Both the position numbers and the translations under genes were made by a program. A DNA stretch of 64,000 bases from Lumbricus rubellus. Its lineage: Eukaryota; Annelida; Clitellata; Crassiclitellata; Lumbricidae. Below, piece after piece: positions 22,601 to 33,335 of this stretch; position 1 is the first letter of the stretch; every line of letters begins with the position of its first letter. The notes beneath the pieces are model-generated. The model was not told the origin of the DNA. It did no database searches and saw only the letters and a list, made by a program, of their open reading frames with translations. The stretch lies in contig OX243823.1 of assembly GCA_945859605.1 (NCBI GenBank), forward strand, positions 32,437,689 through 32,501,688, given 5' to 3'.

Positions 22601-22909
22601 TTTCAGCCTCTGTAGCATCGAAGTCAGCAATGCCAGACTTGGCCTCCTCCTCCTCCTCTTCTTCTTCTTCATCATCATCATCATCGTCGTCGTCGTCGTC
22701 ACCATCATCACCAGACGACTCCCACTTTCAACAACAACATCATCACCATCAGCCCATTAGGGCGGGATTCGACCCGGCGTCCATCCCTCCGCTGTCTTCT
22801 GCCTCCTGCTGGAATTTCTCCGTAGGGAACCGTGAGCTGGGAGAGCTGTACAGTCCGAACTACGGTCAACATTATCCGAGCAAAACGGAATGCATTCATC
22901 TGATCACAG
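22601..22909 (+). CDS. neto: Neto-like gene, coding exon 2 (Ser run and start of CUB1)
   Basis: Encodes residues 43-146. It opens with two in-frame acceptors six bases apart (TTTCAG|TTTCAG|CC), both giving phase 1. Residues 58-76 are 19 consecutive Ser encoded by blocks of TCC, TCT, TCA and TCG, followed by a Gln/His-rich patch. CUB1 begins at C112 with the SPNY element typical of CUB strands (LYSPNYGQHYPSKTEC, second Cys C140). N114 is a possible N-glycosylation site. The donor CACAG|GTATCA leaves phase 1. Extracellular by topology. CUB1 finishes in exon 3, so the domain is split by an intron. I am confident of the exon; the choice between the two acceptors is open. Confidence 0.88.
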
Positions 22910-23214
22910 GTATCATGAAGCCATCGATGATAAGAAATGATCACGAAAACTTATCTAATCTTTATTAATTTTATCTAAATTGCAAGCTTGTCTTTTGTGT
23001 TCATTGCTATTATTGTTATTATCTGATGTAAGCTTAATTATTCAATGTAATGACATTTAATATCATATTAGATTTATGGGCCAGCAGAAAAGAACGCATC
23101 CGCGCAGTTGCTTTGCAAAGGGGCTATGCAAATTATCAGAACGAATATTCTCGTTAATGTTGTGATAGTCATTATTACATATAGGCCTATATTTTTTGTT
23201 TATTAAACAATCCG
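22910..23214 (+). other. Intron 2 spacer
   Basis: AT-rich with no gene or repeat identified. Confidence 0.3.
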
Positions 23215-23432
23215 GTTGACAGACCGCAACCGGTTACAGAATACAGTTAGCATATGCAGTTATCAGGTTTTAAAAAACTGAATAACAGAGCAGACAGCCT
23301 GCAATACAGCGGCCACGATTATAATTATCTATAGCAGCCTACAAAGAACGTCTATCATACGGGGGCTTCGGGAATCGAACTCAGCTCCGCTGATCTCCAT
23401 GTCGGAGTGTCATCCAATGCGCCACTACGTTA
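23215..23432 (-). mobile_element. tRNA-derived SINE, second family (inverted)
   Basis: On the minus strand a tRNA-like head reads GTAGTGGCGCATTGGATGAC, with B-box-like GAGTTCGATTCCCGAAG. It is followed by a body ending near AACCGGTTGCGGTCTGTC. The same body (CAGACAGCCTGCAATA) lies at 39,600-39,755 and 54,400-54,705. Confidence 0.6.
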
Positions 23433-23442
23433 CCACAGAAAA

Positions 23443-24052
23443 TGTGACCATGTCTGGGAAAAGGGACCTAAAGTGGGATATGGACTTATTAGTATCCTCA
23501 AATCCAGCTTAAAACAAGCTTTCAGACAAAAGAAACTGCACAAAGTTTGGTCCATAAATGATGAAGTTATTAAAAATGTAACAATGTAATAGACGAAATC
23601 ATCATTTCGAGAAAATCAACTTTAAAGATTTAGCAAGATGGTACCGTCAAATTCAGTACTGACCCTAACTGACCCTACCTTCAATAGCGCAATCAAAAAA
23701 TGCGATTATAATTATAATTATTACAGCTGTTTGATAGCGAAAGAATGCGAGCATGTAAATGGTCACTTTTTAGCGAAATTAAGTGAACAAACGACCTAAA
23801 ATAACAGATTATGTAACAACTTACCACAAGGCCCACTTTAGGTCCCTTTACCTGCTCCGGTTTAAATGCAATTTTTAGTAACTAAAGGTTCAATCTCCAC
23901 AATTTTACGAATTATACTGAGCGGACATTATATTTATCTGAAACATGAAGAGGAAATCCAAAATTCGACAACCAGCAACTGACTATCTAAAACGGGCTAT
24001 AACTCCGAAACTAGAACCCCACTTTAGGTCCCTTTTCCCAGACATGGTCACA
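23443..24052. mobile_element. 610-bp element with 35-bp terminal inverted repeats
   Basis: Left end TGTGACCATGTCTGGGAAAA, right end the exact inverse TTTTCCCAGACATGGTCACA, continuing with GGGACCTAAAGTGGG on each side. An internal partial repeat of the same words (CCCACTTTAGGTCCCTTT) occurs near 23,830. No transposase. It is inserted at the tRNA head of the preceding SINE. Superfamily unassigned. Confidence 0.7.
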
Positions 24053-24780
24053 AATTTAACCAATATTTTATTACATTACCATACCAAGCATAATCTTCTA
24101 TTATCTTACATTACAATAATATCTGACAATTTATACCAAAACGCCTAACCACTGTAACCAATACCATGCAGCTCCACCGTTACCCATCTTTTGTCTCTTG
24201 AACATCTATAATATATAGGCAACCCCTCGGAGAATGCGCAGCGCTCGTGAGTAATCCAGTGCCCTCTGTTTACTGCCTTTATAGTGCGTGATAGATTTGA
24301 AGTTTACAACGAGGATTACACTTACAATAATGTGAATACACTGTAAATTGCCACCGCAAGTACAATACCTTACGGAACTATTTGAGTTCACACTCGCGCC
24401 AAAACTTTAGTCCACCGTGTATTATTATTAGCATTTACAAAGAAGATACATTACATGCGCAGAGAATGGACTTTTTCTATGAATTCTGATTGGTTCTACA
24501 TATAATGTTCTATATGCAATGTGTCCAATCAGGACAGTCCAATATAATTTGCATATATTTACATAAAATCAAACGAGCCACTCCTATCAAGGCATCAATC
24601 AGTGAATATAAAATTCCTGCCTTCTGGAATGTCATCCTCTCCATTTTACGTGTTTCCATTCTTACTATAGATCTGTTCCTACATCTCTATTCATTTCTCT
24701 TCTCAAGACCTGCTTCTTCTCTCGGGGTAGCCTATACTAAGTAATAAAAATAAGTAAAATTAATCCTTTATTTAAAACAA
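24053..24780 (+). other. Intron 2 spacer
   Basis: AT-rich, no gene recognised. Short open frames without domain support. Confidence 0.3.
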
Positions 24781-24791
24781 TGGTCATGGGT

Positions 24792-24956
24792 ATGGGCGGA
24801 GTTTGGTTTCCGTTCTTGAAGGGGCTAACCTCGAGTCTGGGCCTGATTGGGAGGGCTAACCCTTAAAAAGGATACCATTTTCATGGTAAAAAAGTCGAAT
24901 CTGGACCTTCTTGGAGGGGCTTAGCCCCCCCCCAGCTCCTGATAAACTCCGCCCAT
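24792..24956 (+). mobile_element. MITE family C, copy 1
   Basis: Ends ATGGGCGGAGTTTGG and AAACTCCGCCCAT are inverted repeats, flanked by the direct repeat GGTCATGGGT (24,782-24,791 and 24,957-24,966). A nearly full inverted copy lies at 25,399-25,569, and more diverged copies at 40,041-40,240 and 49,523-49,760. Confidence 0.8.
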
Positions 24957-25063
24957 GGTCATGGGTGCTAAATAGAAAAAATGTATTACATTAAAATATG
25001 ATCAATGCTACCACAATTATAAAAATTGCGAACAGCATTTACAAAATCCTTTGTGCTTTCCAG

Positions 25064-25336
25064 CTCCGGATCAGCAGCGAGTCCGTCTCGATTTCCGTGA
25101 TGACTTCCACATCGAACCTTCGGAGGACTGCAGCAACGATCAGCTGGAGATTCGCGACGGTCCCTTCGGATACTCGACCCTCGTCGGGAGGTTCTGCGGC
25201 ACGACGAGGCCCCCTCTCATCCAGTCGACGGGAGGATACCTCTGGCTGCGATTCTACTCCGATGATTCCATCGAGTACATCGGGTTTCGAGCAGTTTACG
25301 AATACTACTCGCCGAAAGCAGGAAGCAGCAACGAAG
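25064..25336 (+). CDS. neto: Neto-like gene, coding exon 3 (most of CUB1)
   Basis: Encodes residues 146-237. It carries the core of CUB1: RVRLDFRDDFHIEPSEDC, LEIRDGPFGYS, GRFCGTTRPP and LWLRFYSDDS. C168 and C190 form the expected second CUB disulphide, with C112-C140 from exon 2 as the first. The string IEPS..C....(L/I)E(I/V)RDGPFG is, as I recall it, strongly conserved in CUB1 of vertebrate Neto proteins and is the best single reason for the Neto call. Acceptor TTTCCAG|CT is phase 1; donor GAAG|GTATGG is phase 1, so the exon is symmetrical (273 bp) and skipping it would keep the frame. It is flanked by an inverted MITE pair. Confidence 0.93.
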
Positions 25337-25398
25337 GTATGGGGGGTTGGTTGGTCGTATCGTACCTCGAGAATTCTACTCAGGGTGAGAATCATCTG

Positions 25399-25569
25399 TG
25401 GAGTTTATCAGTGGCTAGGGGGGGGGGGCTAAGCCTCTCCAAGAAGGCCCAGATTCAACTTTTTTACCATAAAAATGGTATCCTTTTTTGCGGTTAGCCC
25501 CTCCCCCCAATAAGGCCCAGACTCGAGGTTAGCCCCCCTCCCCAAGAACGGAAATCAAACTCCGCCCAT
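25399..25569 (-). mobile_element. MITE family C, copy 2 (inverted)
   Basis: The reverse complement aligns end to end with 24,792-24,956 at what I judge to be 85-90% identity; both share CTAACCTCGAGTCTGGGCC and GGATACCATTTT. It lies 63 bp downstream of exon 3. Confidence 0.8.
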
Positions 25570-25734
25570 GGTGGGGGGGAGGGTAGTGTGACGATTGTAG
25601 AAAAATAACTGACGCCAGACTTTGATTTAGGTCTACATGGGCTTGTATGTGTAATGAGTTCTTTACGACGGTGTCTAATAAGAAAAAATATAAGGTGGGA
25701 TCCCCTCAGGCCCTCGGCAATTCATTTCACTTGT

Positions 25735-25862
25735 GGCGCGCGCTGGTATAGTGTGATGGGTTCGGTAACTTGGAGCTGGAGGGTTCCAGGTTAGAATCCA
25801 CCTCAAGCCGTCGCATAGAGACTTTGAACTTGTCCTTCACTCACAATTGGTGGTAGAACCTT
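25735..25862 (+). mobile_element. tRNA-derived SINE, 5' half
   Basis: Head and start of the body as in the 19,882 copy (GAGGGTTCCAGGTTAGAATC, CCTTCACTCACAATTGG). It lacks the LINE-like tail. Confidence 0.65.
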
Positions 25863-26123
25863 CGACTTGGAATGGCCTGCTCTTGACGCTCCGCTCCCTT
25901 TCTAGAACTTCGTGTCAGGAATTCCTCTCTCAACTTAAGTTTATATCCTATAGCCTATATCCGGCTGTCTGTCTGTCCATCTTGGTGTCTGTCTGTCTGT
26001 CATCTCGTCTTCGGTATTTTCAATCTGCTCTGGGTGAATGACCTGCGTGGGCACAAAGGTCACACGAGTCGTCTGTCATTCTTCAAAGCATCAGCAATGC
26101 TGTCGCCACCGAAGAAATGAGTT

Positions 26124-26124
<1 letters not shown>

Positions 26125-26199
<75 letters not shown>

Positions 26200-26200
26200 G
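26125..26200 (+). repeat. (GACA)n microsatellite
   Basis: About 18 perfect GACA units. Confidence 0.9.
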
Positions 26201-26257
26201 CACGACACGAATTATAGGTGACGTGGGATGATGAGGGATGGCGGATTGGACTCAAGT

Positions 26258-26650
26258 TTATCATCGTCACCATTGTGATGATAGTGATGATGGTAGGGGT
26301 GGTTATTGTTGTTGTTGTGGTGGTGATGGTGATGATGATGTTGATGATGATAATGATGACGAGAGTGGTGATGGTGGTGGTGGTGGTGGTGGTAGCGATG
26401 ATGATGATGATGATGAGAGTGGTGGTGGTGGTGGTGGTGTCTATGATGACGACGACGACGATGATGATGATGACAATGACATTGATGTTGGTGGTGGCCA
26501 TGGTCATGGTCATGGTGTTTTGATGGTGGTGGTGATGATGACGATGATGATAATGATGATGGTAGTGGTGGTGATTTGATGGTGGTGGTGATGATGATAA
26601 TGATCATGATGCTGATGACGACGACGACAACGACGACGATGATGATGAAA
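26258..26650 (+). repeat. GAT/GGT trinucleotide array
   Basis: About 390 bp of GATGAT and GGTGGT blocks with GACGAC variants, in intron 3. Confidence 0.85.
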
Positions 26651-26884
26651 AATAGGGTGATATTTACCAGACGCTTGATGATCTAGAGTTCTGTAGTAGC
26701 CTACTCTGACTATATAGCCTGATTAAGATTCAGATAAATAGATGGATGGATTCCTAGATGGACATATCGATATGTGGATAGGTGGATGGATGGGATGATA
26801 TAGATTGACTGAACAGGCAGACAAACACGTAGACATAGTTACTCTTCGCTCTCTACTTGTGGTCCATCCGGCTGCATGGGTTCT

Positions 26885-27002
26885 ACAAGTCTCTCAAGTC
26901 TTTTTTCTTTGTTCGTGGTTGGGCTGGGAGCGCCTCTTAGTAGTGTCTTGAAAAGGCGCGGCGCTATATAAATACTCTGACCGAATGAATGAATAGACAG
27001 GG
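26885..27002 (+). repeat. CR1-like LINE 3' end fragment
   Basis: CTCTCAAGTCTTTTTTC, GGTTGGGCTGGGAGCGCCTC, TATATAAAT and a GAATGAAT tail, ending only about 40 bp before exon 4. Confidence 0.7.
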
Positions 27003-27042
27003 TTGTTTTATTGTCTGTGTGTTTGTTCCCTTGGTCGTCTAG

Positions 27043-27191
27043 GTATATGTCGGATAGACGTTGATCGTGAGATGGGTGACGGTGTGGCGTCTGATGTCGA
27101 TGTACCAGTCCAACTGAGAGACCGGGCGAATAGGACGAGAGTTCCAATCGACTGTACGTGGGTCTTCCAGGCTCAAGTGCCACAGCAAACG
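27043..27191 (+). CDS. neto: Neto-like gene, coding exon 4 (start of CUB2)
   Basis: Encodes residues 237-286. It opens with GICRIDVDREMG, whose C239 is the first CUB2 cysteine. N266 is a possible glycosylation site (NRT). VPIDCTWVFQA supplies C274 and the C-x-W signature that closes the first CUB disulphide loop. Acceptor GTCTAG|GT is phase 1, matching exon 3. The donor AAACG|GTAAGC is phase 0, matching exon 5. The 149-bp exon is followed by the 29.6-kb intron that contains the GPCR genes. Confidence 0.88.
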
Positions 27192-27479
27192 GTAAGCCAA
27201 GGATTCTTGTCTTGGGTAGGCCTACTTTAAAGTGTATTTTGATATTATTATTGATGTGGTTTCTTCGCCCGATGTAAAAATGATCACTCAAGATCTGTAA
27301 AAAACTATCATCCGTGTGGTTTGTTGTTCAGGAGTTAACGTTCATCTTTTATTATTGTTGTTGTTGTTGTTATTGGGGTGGGGAGGTTGGGGGTGGGGAG
27401 AAAATTTCCAGGGCAACGCCAGGTAATTCAGCTAGTAATAATTATAAAAATAAAAATAATTGTATTTATAATTATCATT

Positions 27480-27905
27480 ATTTGCACGCTATGCATACAA
27501 GCATCTTCATTGACCATCTTCATTGGCTTCCCCTTACTGCTCGGATACAACTGAAGGTTCTGACATTGATTTGCCGGTCCTATACTGGCTGAGCTCCCAA
27601 GTACCTTTGTGACCTCATCCATCTGCCGACCTCGGCCACTTCTTTTCGCCCGCTACGCTCCTTCGATCGGCATGATCTCTTCGTCCCGCGAGCTAGGACT
27701 GCCTTGGCTAAAATGCGTGCCTTTGCTCTCATTGGCCCGGCATTGTGGAACCAGCTTCCTCCTTCAACGCGTTCCTCCATATTAACTGGTGGGCCAAATG
27801 CCTCTTTTCGGTGTCTCAAGACTATTTTTTCTCTTTTGGTCCAACTTACTGGGAGCGCCTCTGATTGGTGTGCACGGTGAGAGGCGCTTTATAAATTTAT
27901 GGAAA
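27480..27905 (+). mobile_element. CR1-like LINE, C-terminal reverse-transcriptase remnant and 3' end
   Basis: Reads DHLHWLPLTARIQLKVLTL, an in-frame stop, then APKYLCDLIH and FALIGPALWNQLPPS, the usual order at the C-terminus of CR1/L2-like LINE polyproteins. It is followed by CTTACTGGGAGCGCCTCTG and GCGCTTTATAAATTTATGG, a variant of the retroposon tail. 5'-truncated as is normal for LINE copies. Confidence 0.75.
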
Positions 27906-28214
27906 CCATACAATACAAAAGCATAGATAATAGATAGGATCTACATTGTACATGGATATTACATGCCCACACCATACGACTTATACGTATACATTCCGAT
28001 GCAAAGACACGTACAGATACGTGCTTTGAATCTAATGCAGTTTCTTATTGAATTTAGCAAAATCTAAACTGACGCGACCAGATGAAAAGAAAGAAATCAA
28101 TTTCCTCCTCTTTCGTCCTTTTCTGTGTAATTCGTGATTTAAATGGCAAATCCAGCACGAAGCATTTTTTCCAATTTCGTTTATCCAACCTTCCACACAT
28201 CCTTTTTCCATGTC

Positions 28215-28765
28215 TCGCACTTATTCGTCGTCTTCGTACTCCTCTTCCTCCTCTTCCTCTTTCTCTTCCTTCTCCTCGTCCTCCTCCTCGTCCTACTCTC
28301 CTCCTCCATCACCTACTTTCGCCTTTTTCCTCTTCCTCCTCACCCTAAGATCCTCTTTCGGTCATCCTGTTCTAAAATCCTCCTACGCTCCACCTTCTCC
28401 AAATCATTCTCTCCCCTTCCCTCCCTCCTTTCCGTATTCCACGTCCTGTAGTCCTGTACCATATTGCCCGCCTGACCAACGTCTTTCTCCGTTCTGCTGT
28501 CAAATTCACACCTTGCTCCTCCTCCTCCTCCTCCTCGTCCTCCTCCTCCTCCTCCCTCTACTCCTTCTTTTTCCTCCCCTCCTCCCCTCCTCTTCACCTC
28601 ATCCTCAATTTACTTCTCATTCTCTATCTCATTTTCTCCGCCTTATTCTTCTGTCCTCCTTGTCCTTCTGTCCTCCTGTTTTCTTCTCTTTTCTTTCCCC
28701 ATCTTCCCCTCCCCTCCCCTCTCCTCTCGCCTCCTCCTTCCCACCTCCTCTCCTCTTACGCCCCC
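28215..28765 (+). repeat. Long pyrimidine tract
   Basis: About 550 bp of TCC/CTC/TTC triplets in intron 4. The 211-residue open frame across it is low-complexity and not called. Confidence 0.85.
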
Positions 28766-28899
28766 ATAACGCCCTCACATCCAATAATGCTCACTGCATC
28801 TGCATCAACCCTGCCGCGCACCAGCCGCCTTCAGCCCACAACTAGCATCTCTGCCTCTACAGCCTTGCACCAGCATCTGCAGCCAAACCAGCAACATCA

Positions 28900-28912
28900 T
28901 CATCAACATCGT

Positions 28913-28965
<53 letters not shown>

Positions 28966-29015
28966 GTATAAACCGAGGGCCAGCGTAGCAGCAGCAGCAG
29001 CAGCAGCAGCAGAAG
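28900..29015 (+). repeat. (CAG)n microsatellite, two blocks
   Basis: Interrupted CAG runs at 28,912-28,966 and 28,985-29,011. Confidence 0.85.
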
Positions 29016-29154
29016 CCAGTGAAATTGACGGATGGCCCGAACAGACAACATGGTCGTTTATGCATGTGTGCGTTGTACTCCGCTAGAGAATATTTAACCC
29101 CAGCTCTGAGGCTGGCAGACAGGCGGAAAGAAAGGAAGGATGGAAGATGGAAGT

Positions 29155-29470
<316 letters not shown>

Positions 29471-29479
29471 TAAATATTG

Positions 29480-30367
29480 AAATGGCGCCCTAGGAAATGC
29501 GAGAAATAAACACAAATAGACAAAATGTGTGTGTGTGTGTTTATTTGCGTGGGCCCACCATTTTATTATTTACCCTGAATTATTGTTTTGGTAAGGGATG
29601 CAATTTGCAGCAATTATAGTCTAGTTCTTGATACCACTTGACATCATAGGTAAACCTCTGATTTGGAACTCCACCACTGCTCGTAAGTCGTAACCCGGCA
29701 GTGCCAGTCCCAAACGTGGAGAAAAGGGGAGGGCGACACTGATCATCAGCTTTGTTTTCGCATGGCAACTAATCTTTGATTTGGTTTGCACTAGGGTCTT
29801 TTAACGTGCAATTTGTGCAACTGAAAAGGCAATCTTGTGCAGTGAAAAATAGCAAAAATTGTCACTGTCATCCGATTGGTGGTAATTTACCACGGAGGAC
29901 CGGAATGGATGGGCAAAGGGTGTGTGCAGTAAGAAAATTATCATACAAGACTACATTGTGTGTTTTTGGTTAAGTTCCGAAAGAAAGATTAAAAATGTCG
30001 TCAGAAATTTTCAAGCCAAAAAGTTCACTCGATAAAACATTGCTGGTTATGCAGGTATAAAAATTCTTTTAAACTTTAAAGGCCCTGGTTTGCCCTCGGA
30101 GTGTCACTACCAAGTAAATCCCCATCGACGATATAAAATACAATAAGTGTTCCGAGTACTATCATGAACATTGTTCGAATAATGAATGTTACGTTGTTTG
30201 CCTTTCTTTTCTCTGCCTTCGAGTCTAGTACAGACTAATAACTTGTCCATCACAGCTGAATTTTTGTAATCCAAAGTTCTGCCGGCATTTCTCCATTTCA
30301 TTCACACTCGATGTAACATTGAGTCTAAAATACGTATCTGGAATAGATATTCTCACAAACCTCTGGG
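29480..30367 (+). other. Intron 4 spacer with a family B fragment
   Basis: At about 29,690-29,760 there is a minus-oriented family B copy (GGCAGTGCCAGTCCCAAACG, GGGCGACACTGATCATC). No gene seen elsewhere. Confidence 0.4.
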
Positions 30368-30375
30368 CCACGCGG

Positions 30376-30634
30376 CAGTGGCGTAGCCATGAATTTGTGA
30401 TGGGGGAGGCGGGATATGGCCGAATGTCCTACCTGACGCCAACGCAACAGTATTAGCCTACAGGAAATAAACTAAATAATAAAAATGGAATAAAGTAACA
30501 AAGAGAAGAAAGCAATAATGTTACTATACAACCAATTGTGTTTTTCTTATTTAAGTGGATAAATAACCTTTTAAAAAACTTTTTCCTAAGCCAATGGGGG
30601 GTTTAACCCCAAAACCGCCTTGCCTACGCCACTG
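30376..30634. mobile_element. hAT-like MITE
   Basis: Ends CAGTGGCGTAGCC and the inverse GCCTACGCCACTG. The 8-bp flanks CCACGCGG (30,368-30,375) and CCACACGG (30,635-30,642) differ at one base. The 259-bp interior is AT-rich and non-coding. CAGTGGCG termini with 8-bp duplications fit the hAT superfamily. Confidence 0.8.
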
Positions 30635-31041
30635 CCACACGGTCATCACAACGAGGTTCCTATTAGTTCAACGTTTAAGGCGATAATAACATGCAATGTT
30701 GAAGCCAATATTGGACTGAAATTACAAGTTCACAGTTACTGTTTGTGGTGGTGAAGATAGAGATGTATGATTTGAAGCAAGGGAAGAACACTATATCACA
30801 AACTACTAGGAATTTCTAACGTCCATATAAAATATGTAGATGTTCGCGTTTTTATGTCGTGACCACATCATGGTCTCGATGTTGGTCAGTCTTCACGGAA
30901 ATGTTTGACTGAGATCCACCCTCGTCCTTTGTGAAAGGGAGCCACGTGTCTGCACGGTCCGAGCCATGATGTTTAGCTGACTACATGAGATGCTTTTCGC
31001 GCTGAACCGGTCTTGCCGAAGTGGTTGCTCCGGCGATGTCC

Positions 31042-32097
31042 TTAGGATTCGCTTGTGTCTGGCGGATCCTCTTGGATGGAGGTCAGCTGCACCACATCCT
31101 CATCGGGGTCCAACGGTGGAAACAGTCGCCGACAGCATCGGATGTTGTGCAGCTGAGAACGGAATCCATCGCGTAGAGCCTTCAGAATAACGAAGCACAG
31201 AACGGGCTGTGACGCGGTTGACAGACCGTAGACGAGCACGACAATCGCTTCGTATGTGACGGAGTAAAGGAGGAAGCTGTGCAGGGGAACAAACAAGACG
31301 AACTGTGACAAGAAGATCATGGACGAAATGATGGCAGCAACGACTCGGATCTGTTCATCGGATTCGTTCCTTTCATGGAACTGCGAGAATCCGAAGGAGT
31401 TCCCTTCCCTCGACGTACACAGAACGGCGAGAATGACGATCAGGAAAATGACCAGCGGTAGACCCCACATCAACGAGATCTCGGCTATCAGTGCTTGATT
31501 ATAGGACGCTGTGGCAACGCAACCGAATCGCGGCATAATTTGTACGAATGCGAGATACGGAATAGCCACCACTACCACGACGCCGAATATAACACCAACG
31601 ATGATCTTAGTTGCGAACAGCGTACAGTACTTTGAGGCAAACATCGGACATCCACATCTTCTCCTATGTATTAGATGTTCGCGAAGGTAAACGTTGAGTA
31701 GGAGGGCCACGGAGAGCCAGCCAGGGGCGAACATTATGCTCTGCATGAAGTGCCAGAACCTGCACATGAATTCCGAAGTGTTCGGCGGGTAGTAGCGAGC
31801 CGAGATGGACAGCAACCAAATGGAGCTCGTACAGAACAACAGAACCCCAACGTTAGCACAGAACGTGGCAGCCAGATAGACGTATCCCTCGTGTTTCAAC
31901 CACAGACGTCCTTTCACGATAACGAAAAGAGCGAGAATGTTGCAGGACACGCCACCAAGTATGAGAATTGGCGATGCGATCTGTAGCAGGTAGAAGACGG
32001 GTCCGATTATCTCAGCGTGAAATACAAACAGATCCCAGTCGTCGTAGTAATCCATGCTGTCGTTGACCATAGGTCTAATGTAATCATCGTCATCCAT
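31042..32097 (-). CDS. Intronless seven-transmembrane receptor GPCR-1
   Basis: 351 residues in one exon on the minus strand, opposite to the host Neto gene. Predicted helices: TM1 31-61 (GGVSCNILALF carries the TM1 Asn), TM2 71-97, TM3 113-138, TM4 160-184, TM5 204-228, TM6 250-272, TM7 282-305, helix 8 306-325 with the CC pair usual for palmitoylation. C112 and C193 would form the TM3-ECL2 disulphide. Class-A landmarks are altered: LREHL stands where DRY is expected, and SQPVLCF replaces NPxxY. The N-terminus is short, acidic and Tyr-rich, with an N-glycosylation site at N12. It is the most diverged of the four paralogues but keeps the same ICL2 (HRRRCGCPMFA) and the SIQEDPP tail. Likely a rhodopsin-like chemosensory or peptide receptor at the plasma membrane. 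The ligand is unknown. Confidence 0.88.
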   Translation of the reverse strand: MDDDDYIRPMVNDSMDYYDDWDLFVFHAEIIGPVFYLLQIASPILILGGVSCNILALFVIVKGRLWLKHEGYVYLAATFCANVGVLLFCTSSIWLLSISARYYPPNTSEFMCRFWHFMQSIMFAPGWLSVALLLNVYLREHLIHRRRCGCPMFASKYCTLFATKIIVGVIFGVVVVVAIPYLAFVQIMPRFGCVATASYNQALIAEISLMWGLPLVIFLIVILAVLCTSREGNSFGFSQFHERNESDEQIRVVAAIISSMIFLSQFVLFVPLHSFLLYSVTYEAIVVLVYGLSTASQPVLCFVILKALRDGFRSQLHNIRCCRRLFPPLDPDEDVVQLTSIQEDPPDTSES

Positions 32098-33335
32098 AAT
32101 TATTATTTAGCTTCCAATTCGTTCAGTAAATGATCATTCAAAACGAAAACTCTATCGAAACGGATCCTGTATTATAATAATAGCGAGTCAAGGCTGCCGT
32201 TGAACTGCTCAGGAATCTGCGAGTTTGTTTCAATTCGGTGTTTATCCGCTTTGTTGTTGTGCTGGGTTTTCTACGGAAGCCTAAGGGGAACTGCAGTGTA
32301 CAACTGTACATAGTAGATTTTATTCGTTGAATCCTCGAATATGGCATTTCGGCCGCTTCAGAGCTGTTAGGCGGACGCATAGTTTTTTTGAAGGTAATGG
32401 CTACTGAGTGCCTCCCTGTGTTCCACATGGAGCTAGATGGACTTTACTTATACTGTTATTACTGTGTGGTTCCTATTACATGACTCAGTGAAATAACTTC
32501 AGTTGCCAATGAAATGATCAGCGGATTTGATGTCGTCGGATGTGCTCTGTTCGATGTGAGAGATCAATTAAGCAAGTTCTGTTGAGACGGAGGAGGATGG
32601 TGGGCAGGACCAACAAAAAGATGACAATGAACCAATTACAGCTGATGTTTTGCCATCGCTTCCGGTTTGAATTGGCTCCACACCTTTCGAGTTCTCCTTG
32701 TGATAACTTCTTATAAGCAAGTAATCACTACAACCTCTACCTGAGGCATTGTTCTATTTCTCATGAAAACGTCTGCTCTACGATACTACACTATGTCATA
32801 CCACCGTAATATTTGTCCTATGATAATTATAATGACCTATTGTATCCTATAAATATGTAGAGTAGACGCTGTCGTCATGCTGATGTAGAACAAGGAAAAT
32901 CTGATAGAAGATGTAATTATTTATAGTTCATGTAAAGTTAGCTTTAGGCCTATAGCTTTATATAATAATATGGTAAGTTGTAGAAGACCTTTAGGGCTTC
33001 CGTACATTTTGCCAATAACTCGCCGAATTCTTGGCCCGTGGCCAAACGCCTAATCTCTGCCTGAGTCCCTTGGTATATCTACAATATGTTTCCACCACCC
33101 TTCCAAATTGTCTGTGCGATAAAAGTTTTCAGCCTATAGGGCCAGACCTCGCAGGGGGTATACGGTCTATCCCTGGCCATCCAGCGCCTGCAATAATAGA
33201 CCTTTGGACCGGAACTTTTTTTAATCCTTATCGCAAATCTCGGCAGCTGTAATTGTACACTCATTGGATTGTGTCGTGTGTTGGCGAAAATAATTACAGA
33301 AGTTTTTGTTTCAATGGTTCGCATGTCGAGTTCGA
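32098..33335. other. Intron 4 spacer upstream of GPCR-1
   Basis: Contains the presumed promoter of GPCR-1 just above 32,097. No other gene or strong repeat was recognised. Confidence 0.3.
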
